A DNA stretch of 64,000 nt. It comes from Caprella mutica (taxonomy: Eukaryota > Arthropoda > Malacostraca > Amphipoda > Caprellidae). The notes below the pieces were generated by a model. The model saw nothing but the letters and a program-made list of their open reading frames with translations, was not told the DNA's origin and did not search any database. The stretch is from the NCBI GenBank assembly GCA_947561585.1, contig CANNZV010000924.1, positions 49,714 to 113,713 of the forward strand, written 5' to 3'. A program made the position numbers and the translations under genes. Shown piece after piece: positions 47,981-60,537 of the stretch (its first letter is position 1; every line of letters starts with the position of its first letter).

Positions 47981-49490
47981 TATACTCCAGTAACATCCAG
48001 TAATTTACGAAAAATCTTCACCATTTTAGCATTAGGGTATTTATTTTTCTTATGATAATTTCGTTAAATTTCATCTATTTAAAAATATCAACAAATTTAA
48101 TTTGAAATAATTTAAATTAAAATGTTTCCATTTTTCTTATTTTTTTTTTCTTAGGTCACTCAAGTTTTATATCAATGTATCCACTGCTATATCTTTTAAA
48201 TTTGATAAAATCAATGGTAAATAAATGAATTTAATTGAAAATTTTCGTGAAAATCATTTTGAATTTGGATCATGGCATGCTTGTGAATTTTTAAAGAGTT
48301 ATTTTTAATTTTAATTTAATTAAGAGCTCCCTTTTCATCTTGCTTTATTTATTTTGAAAAAAATCTTATAACAATTTTTCCAAATACATATTTTAATTGA
48401 AACATATGAAAGTATCAAGTATTGATTTCAGCCAATTCTTTTCCTCTAAAATGTTCAAATTTTTAATATTTCAATCATGGGTATAATGTAGCTATACCAT
48501 ACAATGTAGTGATTATGGTATATAATGTAGTAATATATCTGTCTACGGTACTTTAATCTTGCGGAACTTAGAAGTAAAGGCCGAGATTTGGGGTAGTTTT
48601 TATTTTCGTCATCGTGCCTGAAATAGCACAATACATTCAAAAAATAGAAATACAAAAATAATTTTTAACAATTCAGACTGTCTATAAATAATGACATAAT
48701 AATAGAGATGAAAATATTACTTACAGAAAAGGTTCTCTTGGTTATTTCCTACAATCAGTATTCAGATCCAATTATAAATATCCGATATTCAGTAACTATA
48801 TTATTAATTAATGAATCTAAAAAGACAAAAAACATATAAAGGGAACAGCTTCATGTTATAAATTCTACCTAAGAGTTAATTGAATCACAGCAGGTGATAC
48901 TTGTCTAAGCGAGTAGCTTCATTTACATTACTGATGATAGGTACTATCGAATGAAGAATCTAAATAAATTATATGAAGAAACAAATTTAGGAATTAATTA
49001 AAATAACAATGAACAAGGTTTCTTAAGAATTGAAATTAAAGAGCAGTAAGCACACACGAACAAACACCTTAGCTGCGCATGACTGTCCAGCACGAAAACT
49101 AGTTTGAAAAGAAATGGAATAAATATAAATTTAACTTCTGGATTCTGGTGAAGAAAAAATGTCATGGGTGATTAATTATGAAATAAATTTTGATGACGTG
49201 TTATAAACTGCTATAAAAGGAATAAAATGAAAAATTGTGAACACAACAATCTCATAATTAATATATGCACAATATAAGGTAGCTATACCATAAAATGTTG
49301 TTGTAACATCTCTTTCTCTCTCATAGGAAAGAGTTAAATGATTTCTTTTATAATAATTTTGTAAATATTTTCCTAAATATGGGAAAACTTATGTACATAA
49401 ACTATCATAAATATTTTATTATAGTTTTCATTAACTACCCCCATAAAAAGTTTCCTTATCTTTACTTGTCTGTCTGTGGAAAATGAAAAC
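47981..49490. other. AT-rich spacer, nothing recognised
   Basis: 'gtagctataccata(c/a)aatgt' occurs twice (about 48,489 and 49,279). I see no gene. Confidence 0.4.
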
Positions 49491-50319
49491 TCGATAATTT
49501 AACTTATGGTGAACCAAAAATCCTGAAAATCCGAAGATCTGAAAAAAAAAAAATAGAAAAAACGAATATCCAGAAAACAGAGAACCTAAAAAATCTAAAG
49601 ATATGATGTTACCAATGAGGATTGAAGTTAAACAATAATTAATATATTTTATTTATTTACTTGTCCGAGAATGTTTAACCAACCAATAACTTGTAACAAA
49701 TATCCTACAAATATCCTACTGCATAAAATTAAATGTTTCACAGAGATTAAATTTACTAACCTATACTGAATGAGAGTTAAGCTATGGTTGAATTTTAATA
49801 CTTTTGATGCATTCACTATTTTGAACTTTATAATCAGAGAGCATGAACTGATTCAGGCAACAAATACAGGAACACTGTTTAGGCGTAGAACACTTAAAAC
49901 GATTATCTTTTAGTGTATAATTAATAGAATGGTAATAAAAGTGGGGTTTGCCTGTAACAGAAAAATTTGAAGATTTTGAACAATCTGAAATTTCAGAAAA
50001 AATCTATAGAAAATGAAGATCTGTAGAAACCGAAAATCCGAAACAAATGAAAATCTTGGAAATAGAAAAATTGAAGAGAACAGAAAAACTGAAAACATTA
50101 AAAACGAAAGTCTGAAAATCTGAAGAAACGGAAATTCGGGAAATTGAAAATTGTGAAAACTGAAAATTCGGCAAAAAACGAAAATCCCGAAAACTAGAAA
50201 TTTAAAATCTGGAAATCGAGAAAATCAAAATCATAGAGAACTGAAAGTAAGGGAAACAAAAAAAAAAAATGGACAACAGTAAATTCGGAAATGCAGAAAA
50301 ACGGAATACAGAAAAATCA
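49491..50319. repeat. Degenerate purine-rich ~15-20 bp repeats
   Basis: Loose repetition of 'gaaaatccgaa' and 'ctgaaaatc' type words at about 49,495-49,605 and 49,960-50,290. Intervening sequence is unremarkable. Frames on either strand are low-complexity. Confidence 0.6.
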
Positions 50320-50630
50320 AAAAATATATCTGTTAACTGTAAAAAATAATTTGTTAACAGAAAAATATTTGTTAGCAGAAAAAACATCTTTTAACAGAAA
50401 AATATCTGTTAAAAGAAAAATATCTGTTAAAAGAAAAATATCTGTTAAAAGAAAAATAGCTGTTAAAAGAAAAATAGCTGTTAACAGAAAAATATCTGTT
50501 AAAAGAAAAATATCTGTTAACAGAAAAATAGCTGTTAACAGAAAAAATATCTGTTAACAGAAAAATATATCTGTTAGCATGAAAAAATATCCGTTTACGG
50601 AAATAATATCGGTTAACAGAAAATAAATAT
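50320..50630. repeat. 18 bp minisatellite ATCTGTTAAAAGAAAAAT
   Basis: About 15 units of 'atctgttaaaagaaaaat' or with gttaacag. The period is a multiple of three, so both strands are open (KRKISV and FNRYFS repeats) without implying a gene. Confidence 0.93.
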
Positions 50631-51485
50631 AGTCCCGTCATATTTGATGGTTAATACACTAATATAATATATTTCTTTTGCATAGAAATAGGTTGAATAA
50701 GTTGTTTGATCAACTAAATTAAAATTGTATTCATATCTATAGTATTAGATCATTACCAAAATGAGCTCGGCATAACTCTTTACATTTATATTAATTTATT
50801 ACCTATACGCTGTAATGTTTGTTATTGTTCAATTACTAACTAAGTTTGTTAAATAATTAAATTATACAAATATAGATACAACTAAAATTAATCCTTAATT
50901 TGAACAACTAATATTTATTATTGATGTGAAAGTTTTACCTCGTTATCCTCATTGAAATTTAAAAAAATGTCTGTAGACTAAACTGGACAAAAAATGATAA
51001 TAAATATTGAAAACTCAAATCACGCTGGACAAACATTTTTCTTTCACTAGATTAGCTAAATCAATTGGGAAAGAAATAAAAAAAGATGAAGAATTGAGCA
51101 GAAGTCACTGAATCGTGATATTTTTAAGTTAAGAAGAGTTCATATGGTTCAATAGGTACACCAAGGTTAATGGAAATAGTGAATTAGTATTGTTCAATAG
51201 GTATATGGCGGTTAAAAAGAATACATATGGTTCAAGAGGTATATCTAGGTTAAGAAAAATGATTTTGATAATATTTACTATATCTTAATGAAAATTGATT
51301 TTCTTGATCTACCTAAAAACACGTAGTTTTTATATGGTGTTAGTGTTTTAGAAAAAAAAATTGAATGATTAAAAAATGGCTACAACTCTGCCACCTCATG
51401 AAAACTTCCATCTAATGACATCAACCAGCATCAGCTTATTGTGGAAAAATTATGAGCAATCGAGGACTAATAATCATGAGATCGC
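50631..51485. other. AT-rich spacer, nothing recognised
   Basis: A weak threefold repeat around 'catatggttcaa(t/g)aggta' lies at about 51,140-51,250. No gene seen. Confidence 0.4.
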
Positions 51486-51493
51486 TTCAGGTG

Positions 51494-52714
51494 GGTACAC
51501 GGAAAACTGCCAGGCGGAAAACTACCAGGCGGAAAACTGCCAGGCGGAAAACTGCCGAAGCGGAAAACTGCCAGGCGGAAAACTGCCAAGCGGAAAATTG
51601 CCAGTCATTTATTGGCAATTTATTTATTTTTACTTTTGATAAACACATTTTAAGAACATTTTAATTCGTAAAAAACATCGTTAGCCATTTTTCAAGTGAT
51701 TAAGGAGACATTCATTTTTTACATTTACGTATAACTAAAGTATATAGATTATTGGATTACTTATTATTCAATGGAAAATAGTATTTCAACAAGGCTACTT
51801 TATTAAACACACAGTAAACCATATTAAGTACACACAAAGAAATTATAATTACCATTTTTAACTTATTTGTTAAATCACGTACATTTTAAATACATGTATT
51901 TATTTATATATCTATATAGGATTTTATATGTTTATAAGATTTGAAATTTATATCTTGTATATTATAAATTAAGTGAATGTTAAATCACTTATATGTATGT
52001 TCATATTTATTACATTTACAATTTTATTCTCCATAGCATCAACACCTTCATTTTTACAATTTTCATTCATATGTAAAAGTATTATTAATTTATACTCAAT
52101 CCAATTCGAGCGAGTGAAATTGTCAGAGAATTAGGTTGGTAGTATCAGTTTGATAATCGTAGACATAGATGTTGTGTAGCAAATTCAAAATATTTCACAA
52201 AAATCGATCGAATTTGTTTTATAATGAGTACAAGCGAATATTAAGCTTGAAGGCTTGTTCAATAATCAAATTATAAACAAAAATGAAATATTTAGACACT
52301 AATCCGTTATGAAATGATAATTTAGAGATGAGTTGTGTAAACAAAGAAATTGTACTCTGTCCCTAATATGTACAATCATTTTTTTGCTTCTTCTTCTTTT
52401 AGTATTTTCTATGAAAGGTTTTATTTTTTATTTATATCATGTATTTGTTTTTTTCTGTAATATTTATATACTAATATATTTTATGTAATTTTCTAATGAA
52501 GAAAAACTATGTTTTTGTTTTGTATACTAAGTAAAAAAGAATGTTCCAATAACTCCTTTAAACTAAGAGCGAACGTCGTTTTTTATAAATCAAAATGTTA
52601 TTACTGACTAAAGTCATTAAATTCAGTAAGTGACTGTCAGTTTTCCGCCTGGCAGTTTTCCGCCTGGCAGTTTTCCGCTTCGGCAGTTTTCCGCCTGGCA
52701 GTTTTCCGGACACC
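51494..52714. mobile_element. GGT...ACC foldback-like element with perfect 8 bp target duplication
   Basis: The element starts GGTACACGGAAAACTGCC and ends with GGCAGTTTTCCGGACACC. It is flanked by the perfect 8 bp repeat TTCAGGTG (51,486-51,493 and 52,715-52,722). The left arm holds six to seven units of 'aggcggaaaactgcc'; the right arm holds four to five inverted units. The inversion continues inward past the units ('cagtcatttattgg' versus 'cagtcacttactga'). The 1 kb interior is AT-rich with no frame. Confidence 0.75.
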
Positions 52715-52722
52715 TTCAGGTG

Positions 52723-54164
52723 TGAATGAAAAAAAAGTCTCAAAATAAGAATTGCTACATTTCTTCATGTTGGAGAGAGCGATGTAATGGGATGTTACAA
52801 TGGATTCATATGAAAATACAATGATTTCTGAAATAATGAAATAGTTTGATGAAGGTCTGTATGATAAGACTAATATTCTGCTGAAAGTATAAAATCTTTA
52901 CAGAGATAGTAATTCAATTTGTGTTATAAATTAAAATCAAGAAATGACAAGAAGAGCTCTTCGATCAAGCACAGATTGACAGTAAAATACTAACTTTTGA
53001 CACGGCAGTTAATCTTGCTCAGAATTTTAAGCTAACCGCTATACAGTCCAATAGAACTTTGGAAGAATCAAGCTCTACTAAAATAAATGATGTTTTCAAG
53101 AAAATTATTAACAGTTATTTGGGTTTCAAGTGTGGTAATAATTCAAACATAAACAAAATATAATTGAGAACGTATCATAATTAGTTTCTGGATATTGACC
53201 AATCGTCCCATCAAGTTTCATGCAATATGGTTGAATTCTTTTTATTTATAATTGATCTTGATCTTTGACCGGATCACTCCTAAAATTCTACCAGCAGGTT
53301 CCTGGACATTGACTGATCGTCCAATCAAATTTTAGGCTATTTGATTGATTGCTTTTGAGTTATGCGAATAACAAGATGATACATAAATAAATGCTGCGTA
53401 AAATGTAATTTTCTGCAAATTTGCGAAGGTAAGTATTGATTAATATCGTTATTGGCTAATTATGGGTTATTCTCTTTCAACGATGTAAGCTTTAAGTTAT
53501 TGAAGAAAAAGTTTTTGCCACCCCTTATATTTGAGATGAAATCCATGATGATGAAAAAAAAACTCATACATATATATACATATTCCACGGAAATAATAAT
53601 TTGAATAAATGAAGGCTGCACTTCGTAAAATGAATATACATAAAATAAAAGTCTTCCGTCTAAATGTCATTCCGGTCCAATTTACATTAAATCTGTTTTC
53701 GGCAAAGTGTCATTCAGCAAAGTCCGCACACGACTCAGATCATGAGATCTCAGATGATGGTATTTAATTCTAGGTATGATCTTGTACGTGTTCAGAAGAA
53801 AGTTAGAACATAACACAATGGTTTAATTAAGATGGAATATCAGGCGAAAATGTATCAGCAATACATGTCTTTTCAATGAGTTACTACTTGTTGACTGGAT
53901 AAAAGGAAGGGTACGTGACTATAAGAGCATGGATGAAAGGAACAATTGATTCGACTTAATATCACATTCATTTCCAATGAGATCCAAACCTACAAATAAA
54001 ACCCCACCCTCGTTATATTCATTCGTATTTACCTCCACCGTTCTATATTTATTTATGCTAAAACTACATTGTCAATTATTTTCTAGAACCCAAATATATT
54101 GAGGACTATTAAAACATCAAACCAAAAAAACAACTGAAAGTGACGTTTAATATTATTTCAATTG
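52723..54164. other. AT-rich spacer with one dispersed repeat
   Basis: About 53,180-53,370 contains two diverged copies of a 'tgaccaatcgtcccatcaa' type sequence. It also holds the minus-strand counterpart of the GGTCAAAG repeat at 17,790-17,935. 'aaatgtcattccggtcca' and 'aaagtgtcattcagcaaag' near 53,665-53,720 look like a small foldback-arm remnant. No gene seen. Confidence 0.4.
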
Positions 54165-54740
54165 CAGATACGAATTGAGTTGATCGTTCCAAAAGAGTCA
54201 CGACCCAGAAGATTAAAGGATTACTATTTCTTGGCCTGATGCAAGATAAGAAATAAAATGCATGGTAAAGAATGGTGAAATACTAATTATTATAAAAGGA
54301 TACAACAAAATTAAACCATAACTCATAATGAGCTACCATCAAGATCTTGGGAGAAGGTTTTAATGGATATATTTCAATGGAACACTAAGAATTTTTGATT
54401 GTCATTGCCTATTTTTTTAAACTATTTTCGTATGGATAAGATAATCAACTTATCCAGTGAGCATGCAATGACTCACTGATAAACACACTTTGCTTGACAT
54501 GCAATGCCAGCAACGATCATATCAGAACAAGGAAAATGATCATGTCTTCGAAATTCAAAGAATTTTCACGAAAATTGGGAAGGCAGAAAATTCGGTCAAA
54601 ACAGACAAGAGAAATTTTACAAAGATGTTTTTACTCTTGTGATGAATGTCATATGGAATTATTGGTTTGGAGAAATACCCCAACTGAAGTTTTTTATCCC
54701 ACTTCTCTATCAGAAATATTAATGCATAAAAAAACCTAAA
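54165..54740 (+). pseudogene. LTR-retrotransposon integrase remnant
   Basis: Several frames on the plus strand carry pieces of a Ty3/gypsy-type integrase. WPDARKEIKCMVK (about 54,218-54,260) is in the zinc-binding/linker part. Then WIYFNGTLRIFDCHC or, in another frame, SMEH.EFLIVIAYFFKLFSYG comes from the start of the catalytic core. A last open frame (54,494-54,739) holds SSKFKEFSRK, CFYSCDECHMELLVWRNTPT and a final LMHKKT. The WRNTPTE block is typical just downstream of the catalytic Glu region. The catalytic acidic residues are mostly lost and stops and shifts abound. No protease, reverse transcriptase or LTR is seen nearby. BEL/Pao origin is not excluded. Confidence 0.62.
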
Positions 54741-55809
54741 TCTGTATTATTAATAAAATAAGATAATTACCCTAAAAATATATAACCAAACTCAACAAAA
54801 AATGAAAATAACAAACGAAAACTACGTTACAACGAGAATACTACGGATTTGAGATCATTCGACATTACAGCAATATCCAAACTGTTCTAAGTTCGTTCAA
54901 CCTAAACGAATATAAGATCTCACAAAGGAGCTATGCAAATTACGATCTATAAGGAATGAAAAATTCTTTTATTTAGTTGTCTGTATTTTTCAAAGTAGAA
55001 AGAATGAGATGCAACGAAAATATATTTTAATTATGTAGTGTATTCTCCTATTAAAAATAACGAGTTTCCAATAGCAGCAACCAATTGATATGCAGTAACT
55101 ATCAATCTAGTTGTATTATAATATTAATTCAATTATTTCAAAGGAACTTGCCAAAGCAATACATGCAAGAATATATTTAATAGATAATAAAAAATTGTAA
55201 CAACTTTACAACTTTTTATAATGTTTAACGATACGAACACTTCTGAATTTCATGTAAAATCTCACTGACTTTTCCATTGAATATTCATGGTGTTTTCAGA
55301 TATGCAAATCTCATGCAGTTTTACGCGAAAATTCTAAACTAACAAGGACATTCTGCTCAACTCTCCGCAAAAACTCTTGGTAAAATTTGTCGAAAGATAT
55401 ATCCGAAAACTTACTGAGTTAAGAAATTGAAGAGGAAAATTGTAGGGAGAATTAATGCATCTGAAGATATTTATCTATTTTTTATTATTACATATAGCAA
55501 TTTGTTGAGAGGCAAGGCATGCATTTCAATTCTTAACTAACTTTATGAACAGTTGAAACATTATATGGGCCGGAAAAGCAGTAGGCTTCAACGGCATTCT
55601 AATGAAAAGAAACGAATAATAATATAGACCAAAATGCTAGTTAGAAACATCTACACAAACTGTAAATAGTAGAATAATCACAAGATAAGAGAAAATATCA
55701 ATGGTAAACAGTAAGTAAATATTCATTTTATTGCAGTTACTGATCGATAATACAGTACACAAAGATCAGGATATGCAATGAGTTAATACTACACGATATT
55801 GGCAAATTT
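54741..55809. other. AT-rich spacer, nothing recognised
   Basis: I see no gene or repeat I can name. Confidence 0.4.
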
Positions 55810-56100
55810 ATAATTCATCACATTTTTCCAAAACGAATATGCATATTTCCTCTTCTTAATTTCTTCCGGAATCAGATTCTACAGCTTCACACCAGAATTC
55901 AGAAAAATTATGACCATTTATCTTAACTTTATTGTTCCTGGGTAACAAAAGATGATTTCCACATCTGGTGTTGTGCCAATGTTTATCTCGAAGTGACTGC
56001 AGCCTTACACATAAATGTGCTGTGGCAAGCTATTCACAATCCAAACAGTTTTCTTCTGCAGAACCTCCTTTTCCTTCCTAATTTTTACCATTAAACTAGA
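55810..56100 (-). pseudogene. LINE reverse transcriptase C-terminal fragment
   Basis: The minus strand reads HNTRCGNHLLLPRNN and then, after a frameshift, LNSGVKL.NLIPEEIKK. In many non-LTR reverse transcriptases the C-terminal region has a 'YNTR......P' block followed by 'G..LWN.LP..IK', which this matches in order and spacing. It is too short and broken to place in a clade. It may belong with the fragment at 19,745-19,985. Confidence 0.6.
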
Positions 56101-56263
56101 TCTCAACTGTATAACTTATAAGAGGATATATAATAGTAGAGAGTAATAAAGAGTTTCATTTTAGAAATAAGAACATAGTCACGCAATCTGTCAAATGTTT
56201 TGACGAATAAATTACCATTTCCTTCGTGTGTCAAAGAAGTAGTAATTCAGTTTCTACCTTACT

Positions 56264-56545
56264 GTTTGTATCACACTGTTTGTATCACACTGTTTGTATC
56301 TCACTGTTTGTATCACACTGTTTGTATCACACTGTTCGTATCACACTGTTTGTATCACAATGTTTGTATCACACTGTTTGTATCTCACTGTTTGTATCTC
56401 ACTGTTTGTATCACACTGTTTGTATCTCACTGTTTGTATCACACTGTTTGTATCACACTGTTTGTATCACACTGTTTGTATCTCACTGTTTGTATCACAC
56501 TGTTTGTATCACACTGTTTGTATCTCACTGGTTTGTATCACACTC
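56264..56545. repeat. 14 bp minisatellite CTGTTTGTATCACA
   Basis: About 20 units of 'ctgtttgtatcaca' or tctca. Because 14 is not a multiple of three and the 42 bp supercycle lacks a stop, all three plus-strand frames are open and encode the same peptide cycle. This is an artefact of the repeat. Confidence 0.95.
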
Positions 56546-57267
56546 TTCCTTTTTCCACCATCGCATAAACATTATATTTTCAAAAACTTATTATATTTAA
56601 ATTAACTGACAATAGTAATAATACCAATGTTTTTTATATAACAAGAATATGTAATTAAGAAAGAAGAACAACAATCAAAGGAAATTGGCCTCATTCTCAG
56701 TGCGACCAGAAAGTGAATTTACTTGGAAGTTTAGGAAAAGATTGATAATTAAACGCCAGTTAACCTAATTGGGGGCTGAACGCAGGGAAAAATATACATG
56801 CACACACACACACACACACACTAATTATTTTACAATTTATACCTAATATCGAGTGAAATAATTATAGTAAGGTGAATTCAGATTGTGATGATTTCAACGG
56901 CAGATATTGTTAGAATTTACCTCAAATTTTCCGCATACTTTGTTCACAAAACTTGTACATTAAATTCTTCACTATTGAAAATTGTGTTAGTCGTTTAGTG
57001 AATACCTGGAATCTCTCATAGAATTATTTCAATTTGGGATGCTAAATTTTCAAGTTTCGATCAAGCAGTCTTTGTTTTTATATTCACATAGTGAATATAA
57101 AACAGTTGCTGGGATGCCACAATTTCTTATTTGTCTTACAAGAATGTCAACAGACTGATTGCTAGTATAAAATATAACAAAACAGTTTCCACAACTTCTT
57201 ACATGAAGTTCAATAGAATTTTTACCTTCGATGTATACTTTCATATCAAATATTATGTAAACTGTTA
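56546..57267. other. AT-rich spacer with a short (AC)n run
   Basis: An (AC)n run lies at about 56,800-56,821. No gene recognised. Confidence 0.45.
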
Positions 57268-58495
57268 TATCCTACGGACAAAATGTCTTCCGACAAAACG
57301 CTAACGGATAAATGCCCAACGGACAAAATTCCTAATATACAAAATTTATAAATATAGAAAATAAAATAGTAAAATAATGACATTAAAGATTGTTGGAATG
57401 AGAGTAAAATAATTAACTCCATATTTATATAAGAGAGCCGAATAGAAAATATTAAAGTGATATCTGTAATGAAATGATTATTGGTAAATAAAGAAGAGTA
57501 TACATAATATTGTATTAAATCTTATCATTGAACATCAAATAATATTATTAATATGTAGGTGGATAATATATACTACGTCTCAGCTTTATTTCATAAAGAA
57601 AGCCGAGTGCTTTTTTCTATCGGAACTTCTAATATTAATGTAGTTAAATAATACAAATATCAGCGATTTTTTTTATGATAATGGGTATTTTCATACCATT
57701 TAATATCATGTTAGGACTGACTTCACTAAACATTGAAATTACATTGCTTGCTTTAGAATTTCAAAAGTAACTATAAACATCACTATAGATTGAAAATTAT
57801 TGTAGCTATCTAATAAAATAAACATTAAATAAAAAAAAAAATAGAAAGAGATGATTATTACTATCTATTAAAATAAATACTGTTTTAAAATCGTAATTGA
57901 ATTAAATGATCATAGATATCTAATAAAAAAAGTTAAAATAGAGAAATATTATTATATTCAAGTGATTTTTTAAGTGAGAAATCACAAAAAATGATTATAC
58001 TTATCACGCTAAGTTATAAATACTCATATTCAGTGATATACTGATTTATTAAACTCCCACTGAGACAAATTATTTGTTCCCACTTGGTCTCACTTATTAG
58101 AAATTAGATATCTCTGTCCACTATTTCCATATTGGAAATACGTTTACAATGCATTTTAGACCTTTTATCTGTTAGGCATTTTGTCTGTTAGGCATTTTGT
58201 CTGTTAGGCATTTTGTCCGATAGACATTTTGTCTTTTAGGCATTTTGTCCGATAGGCATTTTGTCCTTTAGGCATTTTGTCCGATAGGCATTTTGTCCTT
58301 TAGGCATTTTGTCCGATAGGCATTTTGTCCGATAGGCATTTTGTCCTTTAGGCATTTGTCCTTTAGGCAATTTGTCCGATAGGCATTTTTTCCTTTAGGC
58401 ATTTGTCCTTTAGGCAATTTGTCCGATAGGTATTTGGTCCTTTATGCATTTTTTCCGTTAAGTATTTTGTTCATTAGACATTTTGTCCATAGCTA
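57268..58495. mobile_element. Asymmetric foldback-like element with GGCATTTTGTCC arms
   Basis: The left arm (about 57,268-57,340) has about four units around 'ggacaaaatg'. The right arm (about 58,160-58,495) has roughly 20 units of the inverted type, 'aggcattttgtccgat' (16 bp). Outermost parts also pair: 'ctacggacaaaatgtct' at the left with 'agacattttgtccatag' at the right. No clear target duplication and no GGT terminus. One arm has evidently expanded after insertion. Confidence 0.6.
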
Positions 58496-58924
58496 AGAAT
58501 TCTGTCTGTTCACGGCTGAAACAATATAGGGAAGAATGTTCGTATACAAAATTTTAAAAATATTTCGAAGGAATAAGACTCGAAATTCGATGAATCAACA
58601 AATTGTCAATAAAATAATTATCGGGAATTCATCAAACTGATATCGAAATTTAGTCTACAGATCTTTCAATTAAATAGGGTGGAATAATTCAATAGATTAT
58701 TATCGCAACAAAATATTATTCAAATAATATTGATATTTAGATCCGGTTTTAAATTTCAGCCTTACCTTATATCATGTATTATCACTATTTATTATCTAAA
58801 TTCAATTCTTTTGTTATTATTGCTCCCAGACAAATAAATAACTTGTTTTCGTTTTTCCTGTCATTTATTACAAACTTCACTACAATTCTTCTAAATGAAC
58901 TCATAAAACATCCCTTGTATTTGC
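58496..58924. other. AT-rich spacer, nothing recognised
   Basis: Nothing recognised. Confidence 0.35.
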
Positions 58925-59190
58925 TGAAAAAAATATTACTTGTATGTGCAGCAAAATCATTACTTGTATGTGCAGCAAAAACATTATTTGTATGTGCAGC
59001 AAAATCATTCTTGTATGTGCAGCCAAACCATTACTTGAATGTGCAGCAAAAATATTACTTGTATGTGCAGCAAAAACATTACCTGTATGTGCAGCAAAAT
59101 CATTACTTGTATGTGCAGCAAAAACATTACTTGTATGTGCAGCAAAAACATTACTTGTATGTGCAGCAAAAACATTACTTGTATGTTATG
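58925..59190. repeat. 24 bp minisatellite with TTGTATGTGCAGCAAAAACA
   Basis: About 11 units of 'ttgtatgtgcagcaaaaaca' plus 'ttac'. Open frames (LLVCAAKT and HYLYVQQK repeats) are explained by the 24 bp period. Confidence 0.94.
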
Positions 59191-60293
59191 TTTGAGTTGG
59201 AGTGAGAGAATATAAGAGTAACCACTGTATTTAATTATTCTTGTTTTTAAGTTGGATTTTTAATGTTCATTTATTATTTTAATGAGTGAAGTTCTTCCTA
59301 CAGAAACGGAAAAAATTATCTTTGTATGCATGAATGCAACAAGAAAAGAATTAAAGTAGCTAACTCAAATGTGGAAAAATTATCATTTGAAAGTAATTTA
59401 ATTTGGAAAGTTTTGCAACTCCTTCTATAACTCAGATTAAATAAGAATTATAATTACTTTATGATGGATGATATTTATGTCTGTTAATAAATTAAATGAG
59501 TTTGAATAGTATTGGTAAAAGTAAGTTAAATAATGTTCTCATTCTCCGTAGACTTAGTATTATAAGTATCTTCACAAGTTATTTTCCAGTCACGATGTTC
59601 CGCCCAATTTGTCGATTTTGCACAATCTCGAGAATGTACTGCAGGGTTTTAGGATATCGAAAATATCCAAAAAATCTAGATTGTAGCACATTTCCAAGAT
59701 CATTAAAACATGCAGTGCTTTCTCCCATGTAATTGCATGTAATTTTATGAAAACCTTTTTTATTTTGCTATTAACGAAATATTACATTAAAAACAAAAGG
59801 GAAACAAATGAGGTTAATTCCAAATGTTTAATAGAATGTTTGATATCTCAGTAAAATTAAAATACCAGTTTTGTCCTTTTCTTTAGTAACTTAACTCAAG
59901 CTTAATTACCAATATATTACCCAGTTATAATGTATACCTTTAACTATCATATTTGATGAAATAGACTAACTAAATTCATATATAATTGATTATCTACTCC
60001 ATCACTGTTGTTCCTGCTCCATACTTTTAACCTGCCTTGCACAATCTCGAGATTGTCACATATTTTCAATTTTCCTAAAAACACGAAGCGCAAATCGGCA
60101 AATGGCGCGGAAAATTGATACTAAGAGTACGATAATTAGTCCTGATTATTGCTAACATAACATTATGGACTAATAAAATAAATATTATAATATAGAGCTA
60201 CATAATAATATTAGCATATCTTTTATTGTAGAAACAAATATATTAGATTATATAATTATTTTTACCGTTTATAGACGGTAAGGTAAGTTACAA
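59191..60293. other. AT-rich spacer with a weak inverted pair
   Basis: 'gcacaatctcgaga' occurs at about 59,620 and 60,040. The neighbouring 'cgcccaatttgtcgattttgc' is roughly inverted at about 60,090-60,112. This suggests an old ~0.5 kb inverted-repeat element, with low support. No gene. Confidence 0.35.
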
Positions 60294-60537
60294 ATTGCTG
60301 GTCAGTTTCACATCTTCGGTCATATAAGAAAAAACAATATAATAATTACAATTTATTTTATTATAATGGTATTCATGATATCTGCAGGAATTATAGATAC
60401 GAATAATAATATTAATTGTATATTTTGTTTTTGCTATGATACCTGCATGTATCTTGAATACCAATAAATGAAATTTATTAATAATTATAACATCGTTTAC
60501 CTCATATATTACCAAAGATGTGAAACCGACCAACAAT
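60294..60537. mobile_element. 244 bp palindromic MITE
   Basis: The left end ATTGCTGGTCAGTTTCACAT and the reverse complement of the right end ATTGTTGGTCGGTTTCACAT match. Inward, 'ggtattcatgatatctgcag' at the left pairs with 'ctgcatgtatcttgaatacc' at the right, so the whole element folds into a long imperfect hairpin. No frame and no clear target duplication. Confidence 0.8.

Noticed and set aside
56200..56605. Three overlapping open frames (CITLFVSHCLYH type)
   Set aside because: A 14 bp repeat without stops opens all three frames with the same peptide; no start context or domain.
58774..59205. 143-codon frame with LYVQQKHY repeats
   Set aside because: Mostly translated 24 bp minisatellite; the leading part shows no domain.
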